From the NCBI GenBank assembly GCA_963761985.1, contig CAVXIT010000007.1:67908-131907 (forward strand): a stretch of 64,000 nt of DNA, in the 5' to 3' direction. The translations under genes were made by a program, and so were the position numbers. This document shows positions 42,781 through 51,863 of the stretch, piece after piece. The notes below the pieces were generated by a model. That model was not told where the DNA came from. It searched no databases and saw only the letters and a program-made list of their open reading frames with translations. How positions within the stretch are numbered: the first letter of the stretch is position 1; each line of letters starts with the position of its first letter. The stretch comes from JACCTH01 sp963761985. GTDB taxonomy: Bacteria; Actinomycetota; Acidimicrobiia; Spongiisociales; ZC4RG35.

Positions 42781-43131
42781 TGGAGGCGGCGGGAATCGAA
42801 CCCGCGTCCCATGAGTCGTCAGCGCCGGCATCTCCGAGCGCAGCCGTCGGCGAGCTTGTCGGCAAGAAGGACCCCAACGGCGGGCTTCCCACTCGCTTAT
42901 CCGGAGTTGATCTTTGCCCTCCGGTCCCGGATCCCGGAGGACGCATCCTGCATTGCGACGCCCGATTCCGGCGAGGCAGGCGCCCCCCGGGCGGACGGGC
43001 TGCGTTATTTAGGCAGCCAGTGCGAAGTTGTCTTCGGCACTTGTGTTTGTTTCCGGCTCTTTAACGAGGTTCCGGAGACCTCGGCTCGCTTCCGACGCAT
43101 CAACACTCATGGTCGAAACCATTTCGCCCCC
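42781..43131 (-). ncRNA. ssrA: transfer-messenger RNA
   Basis: On the minus strand the RNA begins GGGGGCGAAATGGTTTCGAC and ends with GGGTTCGATTCCCGC and CGCCTCCA. The ends pair as a seven-base acceptor stem with G3:U70, the alanine identity element, and a discriminator A; CCA is not encoded. The T-arm has TTCGATT in its loop. The tag frame reads NTSAEDNFALAA followed by TAA (43009-43011), ending in the usual ALAA degradation signal. The first tag residue is uncertain. Pseudoknot-forming GC-rich repeats fill the rest. Length about 351 bases is normal. Confidence 0.95.
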
Positions 43132-43144
43132 ATGGGTTGATCCA

Positions 43145-43150
43145 ATTCTA
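43145..43150 (-). promoter_or_regulatory. possible -10 element of the tmRNA promoter
   Basis: TAGAAT on the minus strand lies about 14 bases before the first tmRNA base. No good -35 is seen 17 bases upstream. Confidence 0.3.
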
Positions 43151-43191
43151 CGGGTATTCAGAGAATCCGTGTTCGCCTATCTTCTGCGGAA

Positions 43192-44331
43192 ATGACGATC
43201 TACGACAACGAGGATCTAGAGGCGATCCGCCAGCAAACCCGGCGCTTTGTCGAGGAGAAAGTCATCCCGGAAGCGGACAAATGGGAGGAAGCGGGGCGAG
43301 TCCCTCGTGAGATCCTCGAGGAGATGGCCAAGATCGGCTTCTTCGGTCTGCGGGTCCCAGAGGAGTACGGGGGAGTCGGTTTCGGACCCCTCGCCACCGT
43401 CGCCTATGCCGAGGAGCTCGGGCGTTCGACCTACGGAGGCTTCGCCATCACCGCCCTGGTCCACACCGAGCTCGCCATGCCGTATCTCTTGAACTTCGGC
43501 TCGGAAGAGCAGAAGCAGCGCTGGCTCCCGGCCATGGTCAACGGCGAGATCATCACCGCCATCGCGGTCACCGAGCCCGACGCCGGTTCGGACGTCGCCA
43601 ACATTCGCACGAAGGCGGTGCGCGACGGTGACGGCTGGCGGATCAACGGCTCCAAACTCTTCATCACCAATGGGGGGATCGCCGACTTGGTGTTCGTCGC
43701 GGTCAAGACCAATCCCGAAGCGAAAGGGTCGAGGGGCATATCGATTCTCGCCGTTCCCAAGGACGCCGAGGGATTCAGTGTGAGCCGAGCGCTCTCGAAG
43801 ATGGGATGGCACTCCTCGGACACAGCCGAGCTCTCATTCGACGATTGCTGGGTCCCTGCCGACCACCTCATCGGCGACGAGAACCGCGGCTTCTACTACA
43901 TCATGACCAACTTTCAGAACGAGCGGCTCGCCATCGCCGCGCAGGCAATCGGCGAGGCGACGAGAGCGATTGAGCTCACGCTCGAATACACAAAACAGCG
44001 CAAAGCGTTCGGCAAACCGCTTTTCGACAAGCAGGCCATTCGTCAGCGCCTGGCTATGGCCTCCACCAAGGTCGAGGCTGCCCGGCTCCTGGTCTATCAC
44101 GCGGCATGGTTGATGGAGCAGGGCGAAGATGCCGTGAAGGAAGTGTCGATGGTGAAGGCGCTAGTGGGCGAGCTCGTCAACAACGTGCTCTACGAATGCG
44201 TCCAATTCCACGGGGGCATGGGATACATCGCTGAGACCGCGGTGGAACGCCTCTATCGCGACGTCCGCATCCACTCCATCGGCGGTGGTGCCACCGAGGT
44301 GATGCTCGACGAGGTCGCCAAGCGCCTCTAG
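43192..44331 (+). CDS. acyl-CoA dehydrogenase
   Basis: A 379-residue flavoprotein of the acyl-CoA dehydrogenase family: AVTEPDAGSDVANIRT, WRINGSKLFITNGGIAD, RGISILAVPKD, FDDCWVPADHLIGDENRGF, a C-terminal QFHGGMGYIAETAVERLYRD with the likely catalytic region. It makes an alpha-beta double bond in an acyl-CoA and passes electrons to ETF. Chain-length preference cannot be read. It is convergent with, and overlaps by four bases, the ABC permease gene. Confidence 0.92.
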   Translation: MTIYDNEDLEAIRQQTRRFVEEKVIPEADKWEEAGRVPREILEEMAKIGFFGLRVPEEYGGVGFGPLATVAYAEELGRSTYGGFAITALVHTELAMPYLLNFGSEEQKQRWLPAMVNGEIITAIAVTEPDAGSDVANIRTKAVRDGDGWRINGSKLFITNGGIADLVFVAVKTNPEAKGSRGISILAVPKDAEGFSVSRALSKMGWHSSDTAELSFDDCWVPADHLIGDENRGFYYIMTNFQNERLAIAAQAIGEATRAIELTLEYTKQRKAFGKPLFDKQAIRQRLAMASTKVEAARLLVYHAAWLMEQGEDAVKEVSMVKALVGELVNNVLYECVQFHGGMGYIAETAVERLYRDVRIHSIGGGATEVMLDEVAKRL

Positions 44332-45182
44332 CGGATCCACTGCGTCGACTCGAGGCGAGCCGCCTCGACAGCCGATCCGGACTGACGCCTCGACATGCGT
44401 CGGAGAACCCTTGGCGCGATTGCCATACCGATGATCGCCCAGCCGGCGAGGACAGCCACCGTCTGCAGGGTGCGCCAGGACCCGCCGATCTCCAACGCGG
44501 CCGCCGCTTCCGGTAGGAACGCCGAGCGCATACCGAGCCCCAGCCAATACATCGGAAAGACCTGGGCAACCCCCTCCAGCCAATCCCACAGATCTTGGAT
44601 TGGATAGAAGATTCCCGATATGCCGAGGAGCACCAGGATCGGCAGCATTCCCCAGGTGCCGACCTTCTGCACGCCCGGAACAGTCGCCCCGATGACGATC
44701 CCGATCGGCAGGGTCGCAAGCAGACCGAGCACGACAACCCAGGCGAACGTGAGCCAGCCGTTGAGACCGTTGTACATGAAGTTGTCAAACAAGAAAGAAG
44801 CGGGGATCAGAATCACGGCGAGCGAGGGGAGCAAGCCAAGTGTGTTTCCGAAGATATGGGCCGACATGTATCCGACAATTCCGTACGGTGCCGCCTTCGA
44901 TCTCAGCACGGTTCCGTCCTCACGCTCCATTGCCAATGAATACGCGGGTCCGACGACTAGGCCGAAGGCGATCATGGCCCCCAGGAGGCTCGGCATGGCC
45001 AAGGTCGGGTAGGACAGAGTGGTCCCTTCCACTTCGGTGTTTCGACGGAGGAATAGGTAGCCCAGAGTTGCCAGAGCCATGAACAGGAAGAAACCCTGGT
45101 CCTGGGGACTCTTGAGGCTCAGGACGAATTCCGTCCAGCCTCGCTTGAGGCCGTTGCGAACCGCGTGCAGACGGGGATTCAT
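44328..45182 (-). CDS. ABC-2 type transporter permease
   Basis: A 284-residue membrane protein with six predicted helices (GFFLFMALATLGYLFL, LLGAMIAFGLVVGPAYSLA, IFGNTLGLLPSLAVILI, AWVVVLGLLATLPIGIVIG, GMLPILVLLGISGIFY, VAVLAGWAIIGMAIAPRV). It overlaps the ATPase gene by four bases. Typical of drug or lipid exporters; substrate unknown. Confidence 0.85.
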   Translation of the reverse strand: MNPRLHAVRNGLKRGWTEFVLSLKSPQDQGFFLFMALATLGYLFLRRNTEVEGTTLSYPTLAMPSLLGAMIAFGLVVGPAYSLAMEREDGTVLRSKAAPYGIVGYMSAHIFGNTLGLLPSLAVILIPASFLFDNFMYNGLNGWLTFAWVVVLGLLATLPIGIVIGATVPGVQKVGTWGMLPILVLLGISGIFYPIQDLWDWLEGVAQVFPMYWLGLGMRSAFLPEAAAALEIGGSWRTLQTVAVLAGWAIIGMAIAPRVLRRMSRRQSGSAVEAARLESTQWIR

Positions 45183-46096
45183 TTCTCGACCTCCTCAAAT
45201 CCGGTCGTACTCGCTTCACCAGCTACTTCGAATTGCTGGACCATCGCTAGATAGGTGTCTTCGAGAGTCGCCCGTCTTACCTCGAGTTCTTCGACAGCAT
45301 CGCCATGTTCGTTCAACAGCGACCGGACGAAACGCGTTGCGTCCGGCGTGGTTTCGACATGGCGCTCACCGTCGAGCCGCCAACGGACCTCGGAATCGCG
45401 TGTAACCCTTCGCGCCAGGTCCTCGACAGAGCCGTCCGCCACGATGCGACCGCCGGCGAGGATCAAGATGCGATCGGCGAGCTTGTCGGCCTCGTCCAAA
45501 TCGTGGGTGGTCAAGAGAATCGTCGTGTCCTCGAGCTGGGAGAGCTGAAGAACGAGCCCGTGAAAGTCGCGTTTGGCCTGCGGGTCGAATCCGGCGGTGG
45601 GCTCGTCGAGAAATAGAAGCTCGGGTCTTCCGACGATCCCGATGGCGACGTCGAGTCGACGTCGCTGCCCACCAGACAGCGTGCGGATCTTCTGGTGAGC
45701 CTGTCCCTCGAGACCGATCATGGAAATCAGCTCCTCAGGCGGATAGGGGCGACGCCGTTCAGGTGTCGAGTAAGGCTCGTAGTAACGGCCGAGATGCTCG
45801 AGCAAACCGAGCGGCGTCCAGCGGGCGTGGTCACGCCACGATTGCAGCACCACCCCCACTCGGGCTCGCCAATCCTCGGGGGCATTTTGCGGATTCGTGC
45901 CGAGCACCTCGACCCGACCGGCCGAAGGAGATCGAAACCCTTCCAGGATCTCAATCGTGGTGGTCTTACCCGCGCCATTGGGACCCAGCAACGTCACGAC
46001 CTCGCCTTTGCGCACCTCGAAGTCGACGCCGTTGAGTACATCGACGTCGCCGTAGCGCATCCGCAAGCCTTCGACTTCGATGACAGGCTGGTCCAT
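45179..46096 (-). CDS. ABC transporter ATP-binding protein (exporter type)
   Basis: A 305-residue ATPase: Walker A LLGPNGAGKTTTIE, signature LSGGQRRRLDVAIG, Walker B LLFLDEPTAGFD and the switch histidine in LLTTHDLDEAD. A C-terminal extension of about 70 residues follows the nucleotide-binding domain, as in DrrA-type exporters. It pairs with the ABC-2 permease immediately downstream. Confidence 0.9.
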   Translation of the reverse strand: MDQPVIEVEGLRMRYGDVDVLNGVDFEVRKGEVVTLLGPNGAGKTTTIEILEGFRSPSAGRVEVLGTNPQNAPEDWRARVGVVLQSWRDHARWTPLGLLEHLGRYYEPYSTPERRRPYPPEELISMIGLEGQAHQKIRTLSGGQRRRLDVAIGIVGRPELLFLDEPTAGFDPQAKRDFHGLVLQLSQLEDTTILLTTHDLDEADKLADRILILAGGRIVADGSVEDLARRVTRDSEVRWRLDGERHVETTPDATRFVRSLLNEHGDAVEELEVRRATLEDTYLAMVQQFEVAGEASTTGFEEVEK

Positions 46097-46110
46097 GGGC
46101 CCGGTGCACT

Positions 46111-46512
46111 TTACGAAGCCGTTAGTCGGGACTGAGCGCGGCGGATCTCCTCATCTTCGAGCGGGTGGACGTAGAGGTCATAAGCCATCCAAAACGACCG
46201 TGCCCAGGGGTAGAAGAACAGCGGAACCAGACCGGTGAACGAGACGACGACAATCGTGAGCCACGTCCAAGGGACATCGGGCCAGGTCAAGGCGAGAAAG
46301 AGGCCGAAGGACACAAACATCGCCAAGATGGCCAGGATCGTGTTGAAGATCACCGCGCCCACCCAGTAGCCCGGCTCACGTTCGAAACGATGCCCGCAGC
46401 GGGAGCAGAAATCAGTTAGCGCCCACCAGCGGAAGATTCCTCCTTGTCCGCAATGGGGGCATTGGCGGCGGAAGCCGCGGGCCAACTGAACAGTCAGCTT
46501 CGGCCGGGTCAT
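46111..46512 (-). CDS. DUF983 family membrane protein
   Basis: A 133-residue protein from ATG at 46512: zinc-ribbon-like N-terminus (RQCPHCGQGGIFRWW, DFCSRCGHRFEREPGYW), then two helices (GAVIFNTILAILAMFVSFG and LTIVVVSFTGLVPLFFYPW). This is the standard DUF983 layout; function unknown. The open frame upstream to 46716 is antisense to pdxH. It lies upstream of the ABC exporter genes on the same strand with a 15-base gap. Confidence 0.8.
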   Translation of the reverse strand: MTRPKLTVQLARGFRRQCPHCGQGGIFRWWALTDFCSRCGHRFEREPGYWVGAVIFNTILAILAMFVSFGLFLALTWPDVPWTWLTIVVVSFTGLVPLFFYPWARSFWMAYDLYVHPLEDEEIRRAQSRLTAS

Positions 46513-46540
46513 GTCACTCAGGCTAAGTACCGTGCTGGGC

Positions 46541-47170
46541 ATGAGGCCGCCCCGAATCGAGTACGAGAGCGCCCCGCTCGATCTGATCGACCTTGACCCC
46601 GACCCTTTCGCGCAGTTCTCCCGCTGGCTCGACGACGCTTTCGCCGCCGAAGTGCCCGAACCGGAGGCCTTCGTCCTCTCGACAGTCAGTGCAGGCGGCA
46701 GTCCTTCCTCGCGCACCGTTCTCCTGAAGCAATTCGATCAGGACGGCATCGTCTTCTACTCGAACTACCGCAGCAACAAAGCGGTCGAGCTCAGCGGCGA
46801 GCCGCGAGTGGCCGCTTTGTTCCTGTGGCTGCCAATCCACCGCCAGGTACGGGTCGAGGGCCGCGCCGAAAAGGTCGAGGCAGAACTCTCCGATGCATAC
46901 TTTGCCAGTCGCCCTCCCGAGGCCCGGCTGGCCTCGGCCGCTTCCCCCCAAAGCCAGGTGGTCGTCAGTCGGGAGGAGCTCGATGGAATGCTTGACCTAC
47001 TAACCCGCCAGTATCCCGACGGCAATGTTCCCCGCCCCGCCCATTGGGGCGGCTACCGCATCCGGCCCACGCTGTTCGAGTTCTGGCAGGGGAGGCGGGC
47101 ACGATTTCACGACCGTTTCCGCTATCGACTCGACAAAGAGCGCTGGCTGATCGACCGGTTGGCGCCGTGA
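46541..47170 (+). CDS. pdxH: pyridoxamine 5'-phosphate oxidase
   Basis: A 209-residue PNPOx enzyme: LIDLDPDPFAQFSRWLDDA, SRTVLLKQFDQDGIVFYSNY (FMN site), LWLPIHRQVRVEGRAEKV, YFASRPPEARLASAASPQS, the C-terminal WGGYRIRPTLFEFWQGRRAR and RYRLDKERWLIDRLAP. It oxidises pyridoxine/pyridoxamine phosphate to PLP using FMN. ATG at 46541 matches the family N-terminus and clears the divergent DUF983 start at 46512; an ATG at 46511 is the alternative. The end overlaps the next gene's GTG. Confidence 0.92.
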   Translation: MRPPRIEYESAPLDLIDLDPDPFAQFSRWLDDAFAAEVPEPEAFVLSTVSAGGSPSSRTVLLKQFDQDGIVFYSNYRSNKAVELSGEPRVAALFLWLPIHRQVRVEGRAEKVEAELSDAYFASRPPEARLASAASPQSQVVVSREELDGMLDLLTRQYPDGNVPRPAHWGGYRIRPTLFEFWQGRRARFHDRFRYRLDKERWLIDRLAP

Positions 47171-47900
47171 AGCTGGATGTCGTCGGTTCCTCGGGCACCT
47201 ATCCCACCCGTGGCCGCCCCGCCGCGGGCTATCTGATCTCTCAGGGCGAAACCCGGATCTGGTGCGACACCGGGCCTGGAACTTTCGTCACATTGCCACT
47301 CGAGGTCGATCTCGTGAGCGCGATCGTGATCTCGCATGAACATCCCGATCACTGGCTCGATCTGGTCACCGCCTATCACGCGATTTGCTACGGGCCGAAC
47401 CCACGACAGGGGATTCCGGTCTTCGCTCCCCAGGCAACAATCGATCACATGCTGAAGATCGGCGGTGAAGACGAATTCCAAGGAACCTTCGACTTCAAAG
47501 CGGTGGCTGGAGGCGACTCGATCGCAGTCGGCGGGATCGACATCACTTTTGCCTGGTCGGATCACTCGGTCCCACCGTCGCCTCGCGCTGGGAAGCCAAC
47601 GGTCGGGTCCTCGCCTACAGCGCTGACACCGGCCCCGGCGGTGACTGGGAGAAAGTCGCCTCAGAAGCTGACCTTTTTCTCTGCGAGGCGAGCTATCAGG
47701 GCGACATCGCCGACTATGCGTATCAGCACCATCTCACCGCTTCCCTCGCCGGATCGATCGCCCGCCGCCAGGGGGTGAAGAAGCTGATGCTCACTCACAT
47801 CCCCCCACATCTCGATCCGACGCTTTCCATCAATGAAGCCGAGACTTCCTTCGATCGACCGGTGGAGCTTGCCGTCCCCGGGCTGAGCCGGAAGATCTAG
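47167..47900 (+). CDS. MBL-fold metallohydrolase (one frame break)
   Basis: A 244-residue metallo-beta-lactamase fold protein. The GTG at 47167 starts LDVVGSSGTYPTRGRPAAG; the metal motif is VISHEHPDHWLDL (HxHxDH). A one-base change near 47571 separates SDHSV from the frame that continues TVASRWEANGRVLAYSADTG, LFLCEASYQGD, KLMLTHIPPHLDP, ending at TAG 47898-47900. It resembles small RNase Z-like / cyclic-phosphodiesterase MBL proteins found next to rph in actinobacteria. Followed by rph after five bases. Confidence 0.85.
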
Positions 47901-47905
47901 CGCGC

Positions 47906-48610
47906 ATGCCCCGGGCCCGGCCGTTCGACGAGATCCGTCCCCTGCGGATGCATCTGGGGTTCACCGACATGACCCCGGGGTCGGTGCTGATCGAGATGGG
48001 CCGCACCCGGGTCCTTTGCACCGCAGTCATCGAGCTCGAGGTCCCGCGCTGGATGCGCGACAGCGGCAAAGGCTGGGTGACCGCCGAGTACGGGATGCTG
48101 CCCGGATCATCATCGGAAAGGATCGGGCGCGACCAGTACCAGAAAGGTCGCGCGCTCGAAATCTCCCGCCTGATCGGGCGAGCTTTGCGCTCTGTCGTCG
48201 ACTCAACGGCGATGGGGGAGTTGATGGTGCGAGTCGATTGCGATGTCATCCAGGCTGACGGCGGCACTCGCACGGCTGCGATCACGGGCGCCTGGGTCGC
48301 TCTGCACCAGGCTTTCAGCGAGGCAATCGCCAAGGGTCGACTGGCCAGGAATCCGATCGTCGATCAAGTTGCCGCCATCTCGGTCGGGCTGGTCGAGGGG
48401 GAACTGTTGCTCGACCTCGAATACGAGGATGACGCCCGCGCCGAGGTCGATTTCAACGTGGTGATGTCGGGCCGGGGACTCCTCGTCGAAGTCCAGGGTT
48501 CCGCCGAAGGCGCCCCCTACACCCGGGAGGACCTGGACCGCATCCTCGATCTCTCCACTCTCGGAATCAACGTTTTGCTCGATGCCCAAAAACAGGCGGT
48601 TGCCGAATAG
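47906..48610 (+). CDS. rph: ribonuclease PH
   Basis: A 234-residue phosphorolytic 3' exoribonuclease that trims tRNA 3' ends. Motifs: SVLIEMGRTRVLCTAVIE, WVTAEYGMLPGSSSER, the RNase PH fold with VRVDCDVIQADGGTRTAAI, LDLEYEDDARAEVDFNVVM, VEVQGSAEGAPYTREDL. Length and order are standard. rdgB follows after 26 bases, a common pairing. Confidence 0.94.
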   Translation: MPRARPFDEIRPLRMHLGFTDMTPGSVLIEMGRTRVLCTAVIELEVPRWMRDSGKGWVTAEYGMLPGSSSERIGRDQYQKGRALEISRLIGRALRSVVDSTAMGELMVRVDCDVIQADGGTRTAAITGAWVALHQAFSEAIAKGRLARNPIVDQVAAISVGLVEGELLLDLEYEDDARAEVDFNVVMSGRGLLVEVQGSAEGAPYTREDLDRILDLSTLGINVLLDAQKQAVAE

Positions 48611-48636
48611 GGATCGACCGGTGATCGAGCGGCCAA

Positions 48637-49204
48637 ATGATCGACCAGCTGGTCGTCGCTTCCAAGAACCCCGACAAGATCGCCGAGATCGAAGCGGTGC
48701 TCATTGCCGCCGGAGCGGTTGCCGAGATCGTGCGTGGGCTCGACTGGCCCGACGTCGAGGAGACCGAGGACACTCTCGAAGGCAATGCGCGCCTGAAGGC
48801 ACAAGCGGTCTACGACGCGACCGGCCTGCCGGCCTTGGCCGACGACACCGGTCTTTTCGTCGACGCCCTCGGCGGTCTGCCCGGAGTCAACACCGCTCGT
48901 TACGCCGGTCCCCAGGCGAGCTATTCCGACAACGTCGCCCTCCTGCTCCAGACTTTGGGAGACCGGGAGGACCGTCAAGCAGTCTTTCGCACGGTGGTCG
49001 TAGTAGTCGGAGCGGGCGACAGCCTGATCGCCAGCGGCGAGCTCAAAGGCCAGATTGCGTTCGCACCGAGAGGCGCCAACGGCTTTGGCTACGACCCGAT
49101 CTTCGAAGTCGACGGCCGCACCCTCGCCGAGATGTCCGAACGACGAGAAAAACGAGATGTCGCATCGCGCCCGGGCCATCCGGGCGCTGGCTGAGCTGCT
49201 TTAG
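48637..49204 (+). CDS. rdgB: XTP/dITP diphosphatase (RdgB/HAM1), 3' frame break
   Basis: A 188-residue house-cleaning pyrophosphatase: LVVASKNPDKIAEIEAVL, DTLEGNARLKAQ, ALADDTGLFVDALGGLPGV, ARYAGPQASYSDN, RGANGFGYDPIFEVDG. Just after LAEMSER a one-base change near 49145 shifts the read; the corrected frame continues EKNEMSHRARAIRALAELL and ends with TAG at 49202-49204, the normal family C-terminus. It removes inosine, xanthosine and similar nucleotides from the pool. Confidence 0.9.
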
Positions 49205-49325
49205 CCCTCACCCAAGAAGGCCTGCAGGCCGACCGGCAGCGTGAGCTGCTCGGTGCCCTGCAAAAGGAACGAAGCGAGTGGGACCTCAAGACCGAGCCGG
49301 ATCGTGTTCGAACTGGAGGACGGGA

Positions 49326-50249
49326 TCAGCCTTTGACGGCACCCTGGGTAAGCCCCGAGACGATGTACCGCTGGAGGAACTGGAACAGGAGAATGACAGG
49401 GATTCCGGCGATCATCGCCCCGGCCGCAAATGGACCCCATCGGAGATTGAATTGGTCGTTCAGATACCGGTACAGGCCCACCGCCAGGGTGAACTTGTCG
49501 GGATCGCCTTGTCCGAGCACCGCGGAGGCGAGAACGAAGTCATTGATCAAGAAAATGAACGACAACAAGAAAACGACCGCCAGGATCGGAACCACAAGCG
49601 GGAAGATGATGCGGAAGAAGATCTGCGAATGGCTGGCCCCGTCAATTCGGGCCGATTCATCAAGGTCGACCGGGATGGTGTCAAAGAATCCCTTCATCAG
49701 CCAGGTGTTGACGCCCATGGCGCCGCCCAGGTAAATCAAGATCAGGCCCGCCTGGGTGCCTAGGCCAATGGCGGGGAACACATCTTTGATGTTGGCCATG
49801 ATGAGGAAGATGGCCACAAAGGCCAAGGTCTGCGGGAACATCTGGATGAGCAGCACGGATAGCAGGCCGGTTCGGCGGCCCTTGAACCTCATCCGGGAGA
49901 AGGCGTAGGCGGCGAAGGCCGAGAGCAGGGTGTTTGCGAGTGATGCGATCCCAGCGATTACGACGGTGTTGCGAAACCACGAGAGGTAGGGGACGCCCCC
50001 GCCCAGCAGTTCCTCATAGTTCTCCCACGACAGACGCGCCGGGTATCAGGCGTTGGGAAACCAAGGTGCCGGTGGGATTGAAGGATGCAGAAAGGATCCA
50101 CAGCACGGGAAAGACGGCGAAGGCGAGTGCCAGCCAGGCAACCAGATGGCGCCAACCCATGGCCCGAAGCCAACGTCCATGACTCGGCCCGAACCACCCA
50201 CAACCATCCCACTGCTCCCCCGGGCGTTGACCGCCGATCCGACCGCCAT
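49326..50249 (-). CDS. malG: maltose/maltodextrin ABC permease MalG-type (frame broken)
   Basis: About 307 residues if the ATG at 50249 is used, which overlaps the malF stop (TGATG). The N-terminal helix LVAWLALAFAVFPVLWIL and SFNPTGTL are in one frame, LSWENYEELLGGGVPYLSW and SLANTLLSAFAAYAFSRM in the next, then the long intact C-terminal part with the EAA loop DLDESARIDGASHSQIFF and SFIFLINDFVLASAVLG. Frame changes lie near 50034 and probably near 50180. It forms the membrane channel with MalF. No malK-type ATPase gene is present in the window. Confidence 0.85.
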
Positions 50250-51857
50250 CACATCACCCCCTCTAATGCTCGGGTCCTTCGGAAGGAGAGTGCGGAAATG
50301 GTTGCGACCAGGACGAAGATGATGATCGCGATCGCAGAGGCGAAACCAAAGTCAGAACCCCGACCCGACTCGAAAGCCAGGCGATAGGTGTAACTGATGA
50401 GGATGTCCGTATGTCCTGCCGGAGTCTGCGCGCCCTCGATCGGAGGGCCACCACCGTTCAACAGATAGATGATGTTGAAGTTGTTGAAGTTGAATGCGAA
50501 AGGAGGCGATCAGGAACGGGCCGAGCGATACGAGTAACAGCGGGAAGGTGATCCGGCGAAAGGCCTGGCGGGGACTGGCGCCGTCCACATAGGAGGCCTC
50601 CTTCAATTCTTCGGGAATGGCTTGCAGAGCCCCGGTGGAGATCAAGAACATATAGGGGAAGCCCAGCCAAAGATTGACGATCAAGATCGAGATCTTGGCC
50701 AAGGTTGGGTCACGCAGCCAGGGGATGTTTGCCCCCAGCATCTGGTTAATGATCCCAAAATCCTGGTTGAACATGCCCGCCCAAATGAGTGCGGTCATGA
50801 AGCTGGGCAGCGCATAGGGCAGGATCATCAACGATCGGTAGATCCGGCGACCTCGCATGGCGGGATGGTGCAGGGCCAGCGCCAACCCAAGCCCGACCGC
50901 AAAGGTGGTCACAACCGAGAGGACCGCGAAGACAATGTTCCAGACGAAGACCCGGGCAAACGGGCCCCGGATGGCCTCAGAGGTGAAGATCCGGATGAAG
51001 TTGGAGAAGCCCACCACCGTGCGCCAGCCGGGTTGCAGGGTTTCACCGGTTTCCGACGTGAAACGTCCTTCCTCCTGCCGATACGTCACGCCGCTCTCGT
51101 TGTCGGTGAGCACGCCGGTATCCGCGTTATACGTGAACAGTCGGCCATAGACCGCGGCGCTGGTCAGCGTCACGGCCTTGATCGCACCACCTTCAGTAGG
51201 TACCTCGAACTCATCCTCGATCTCGGCTTGCCGGTCGGCGATCTGTCGGATGTTCAGCCGGGTAAACCCGTCGACCGCCTGCACATCGCCGGATTCGTCA
51301 GTGGTGATCCGGTCATCGGTTAGGGGTTCGAGCCCCTCGGAGGTGCCCAGTAACCGAGTTCCGCTTTCGTCGGTCAGCAAGAACGCCAGTTCACCGGAGC
51401 CTTCATCACTGCCCAGGATCGTCAGCTGGTACCGGGTGCTTTCCGGAACATTGGACGAGCGGGAAACTACCTGGCCGAGGGCTTGATCAAAGGTGAGGCG
51501 ATTAGCAGTCGAGAAGTTGGTGAAGGCGGTATATCCCGAATAGACGACGGGATAGACCTGGAAGACGATGGCGAAGATGGTGCCCGGGATCAAGTACTTG
51601 GCGGGGATCGCCCTTCGGCTGAGATATGCAACATCGAGAGCAACGGTGGCAACGATCACTGTGACGATGCCCGGCCAGAAATTCTGGCGAAACATCACCG
51701 GCAGGCTGGCGATCGCAAATGCGTTGATGACGCCGAGGAACACCAACTTGGCGATCAATGGCCATATCGATGATGAGCGCCGGGGAAGCATTCTTCCCCG
51801 GCGCTCATCATTCGATTCGGGCTCTTCGATAGAGCTGTTGTGCCCGAGCTCGCTCAT
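50249..51857 (-). CDS. malF: maltose/maltodextrin ABC permease MalF-type (one frame break)
   Basis: About 535 residues. Three N-terminal helices (LVFLGVINAFAIASLPVMF, IVTVIVATVALDVAYL, IPGTIFAIVFQVYPVVYSG) precede a large extracellular loop of roughly 150 residues, like the P2 domain of E. coli MalF. The permease core follows with the EAA loop ELKEASYVDGASPRQAFRR. An extra base near 50504 breaks the frame at FLIASF; the corrected frame reads AFNFNNFNIIYLLNGGGP and ends ALSFRRTRALEGVM. Start is six bases after malE. Confidence 0.87.
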
Positions 51858-51863
51858 TTCGGC

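Noticed and set aside
42682..43140. Plus-strand ORF of 152 codons
   Set aside because: It runs through the antisense of the tmRNA gene and has no protein features.
50622..51323. 233-codon plus-strand ORF
   Set aside because: Antisense to malF.
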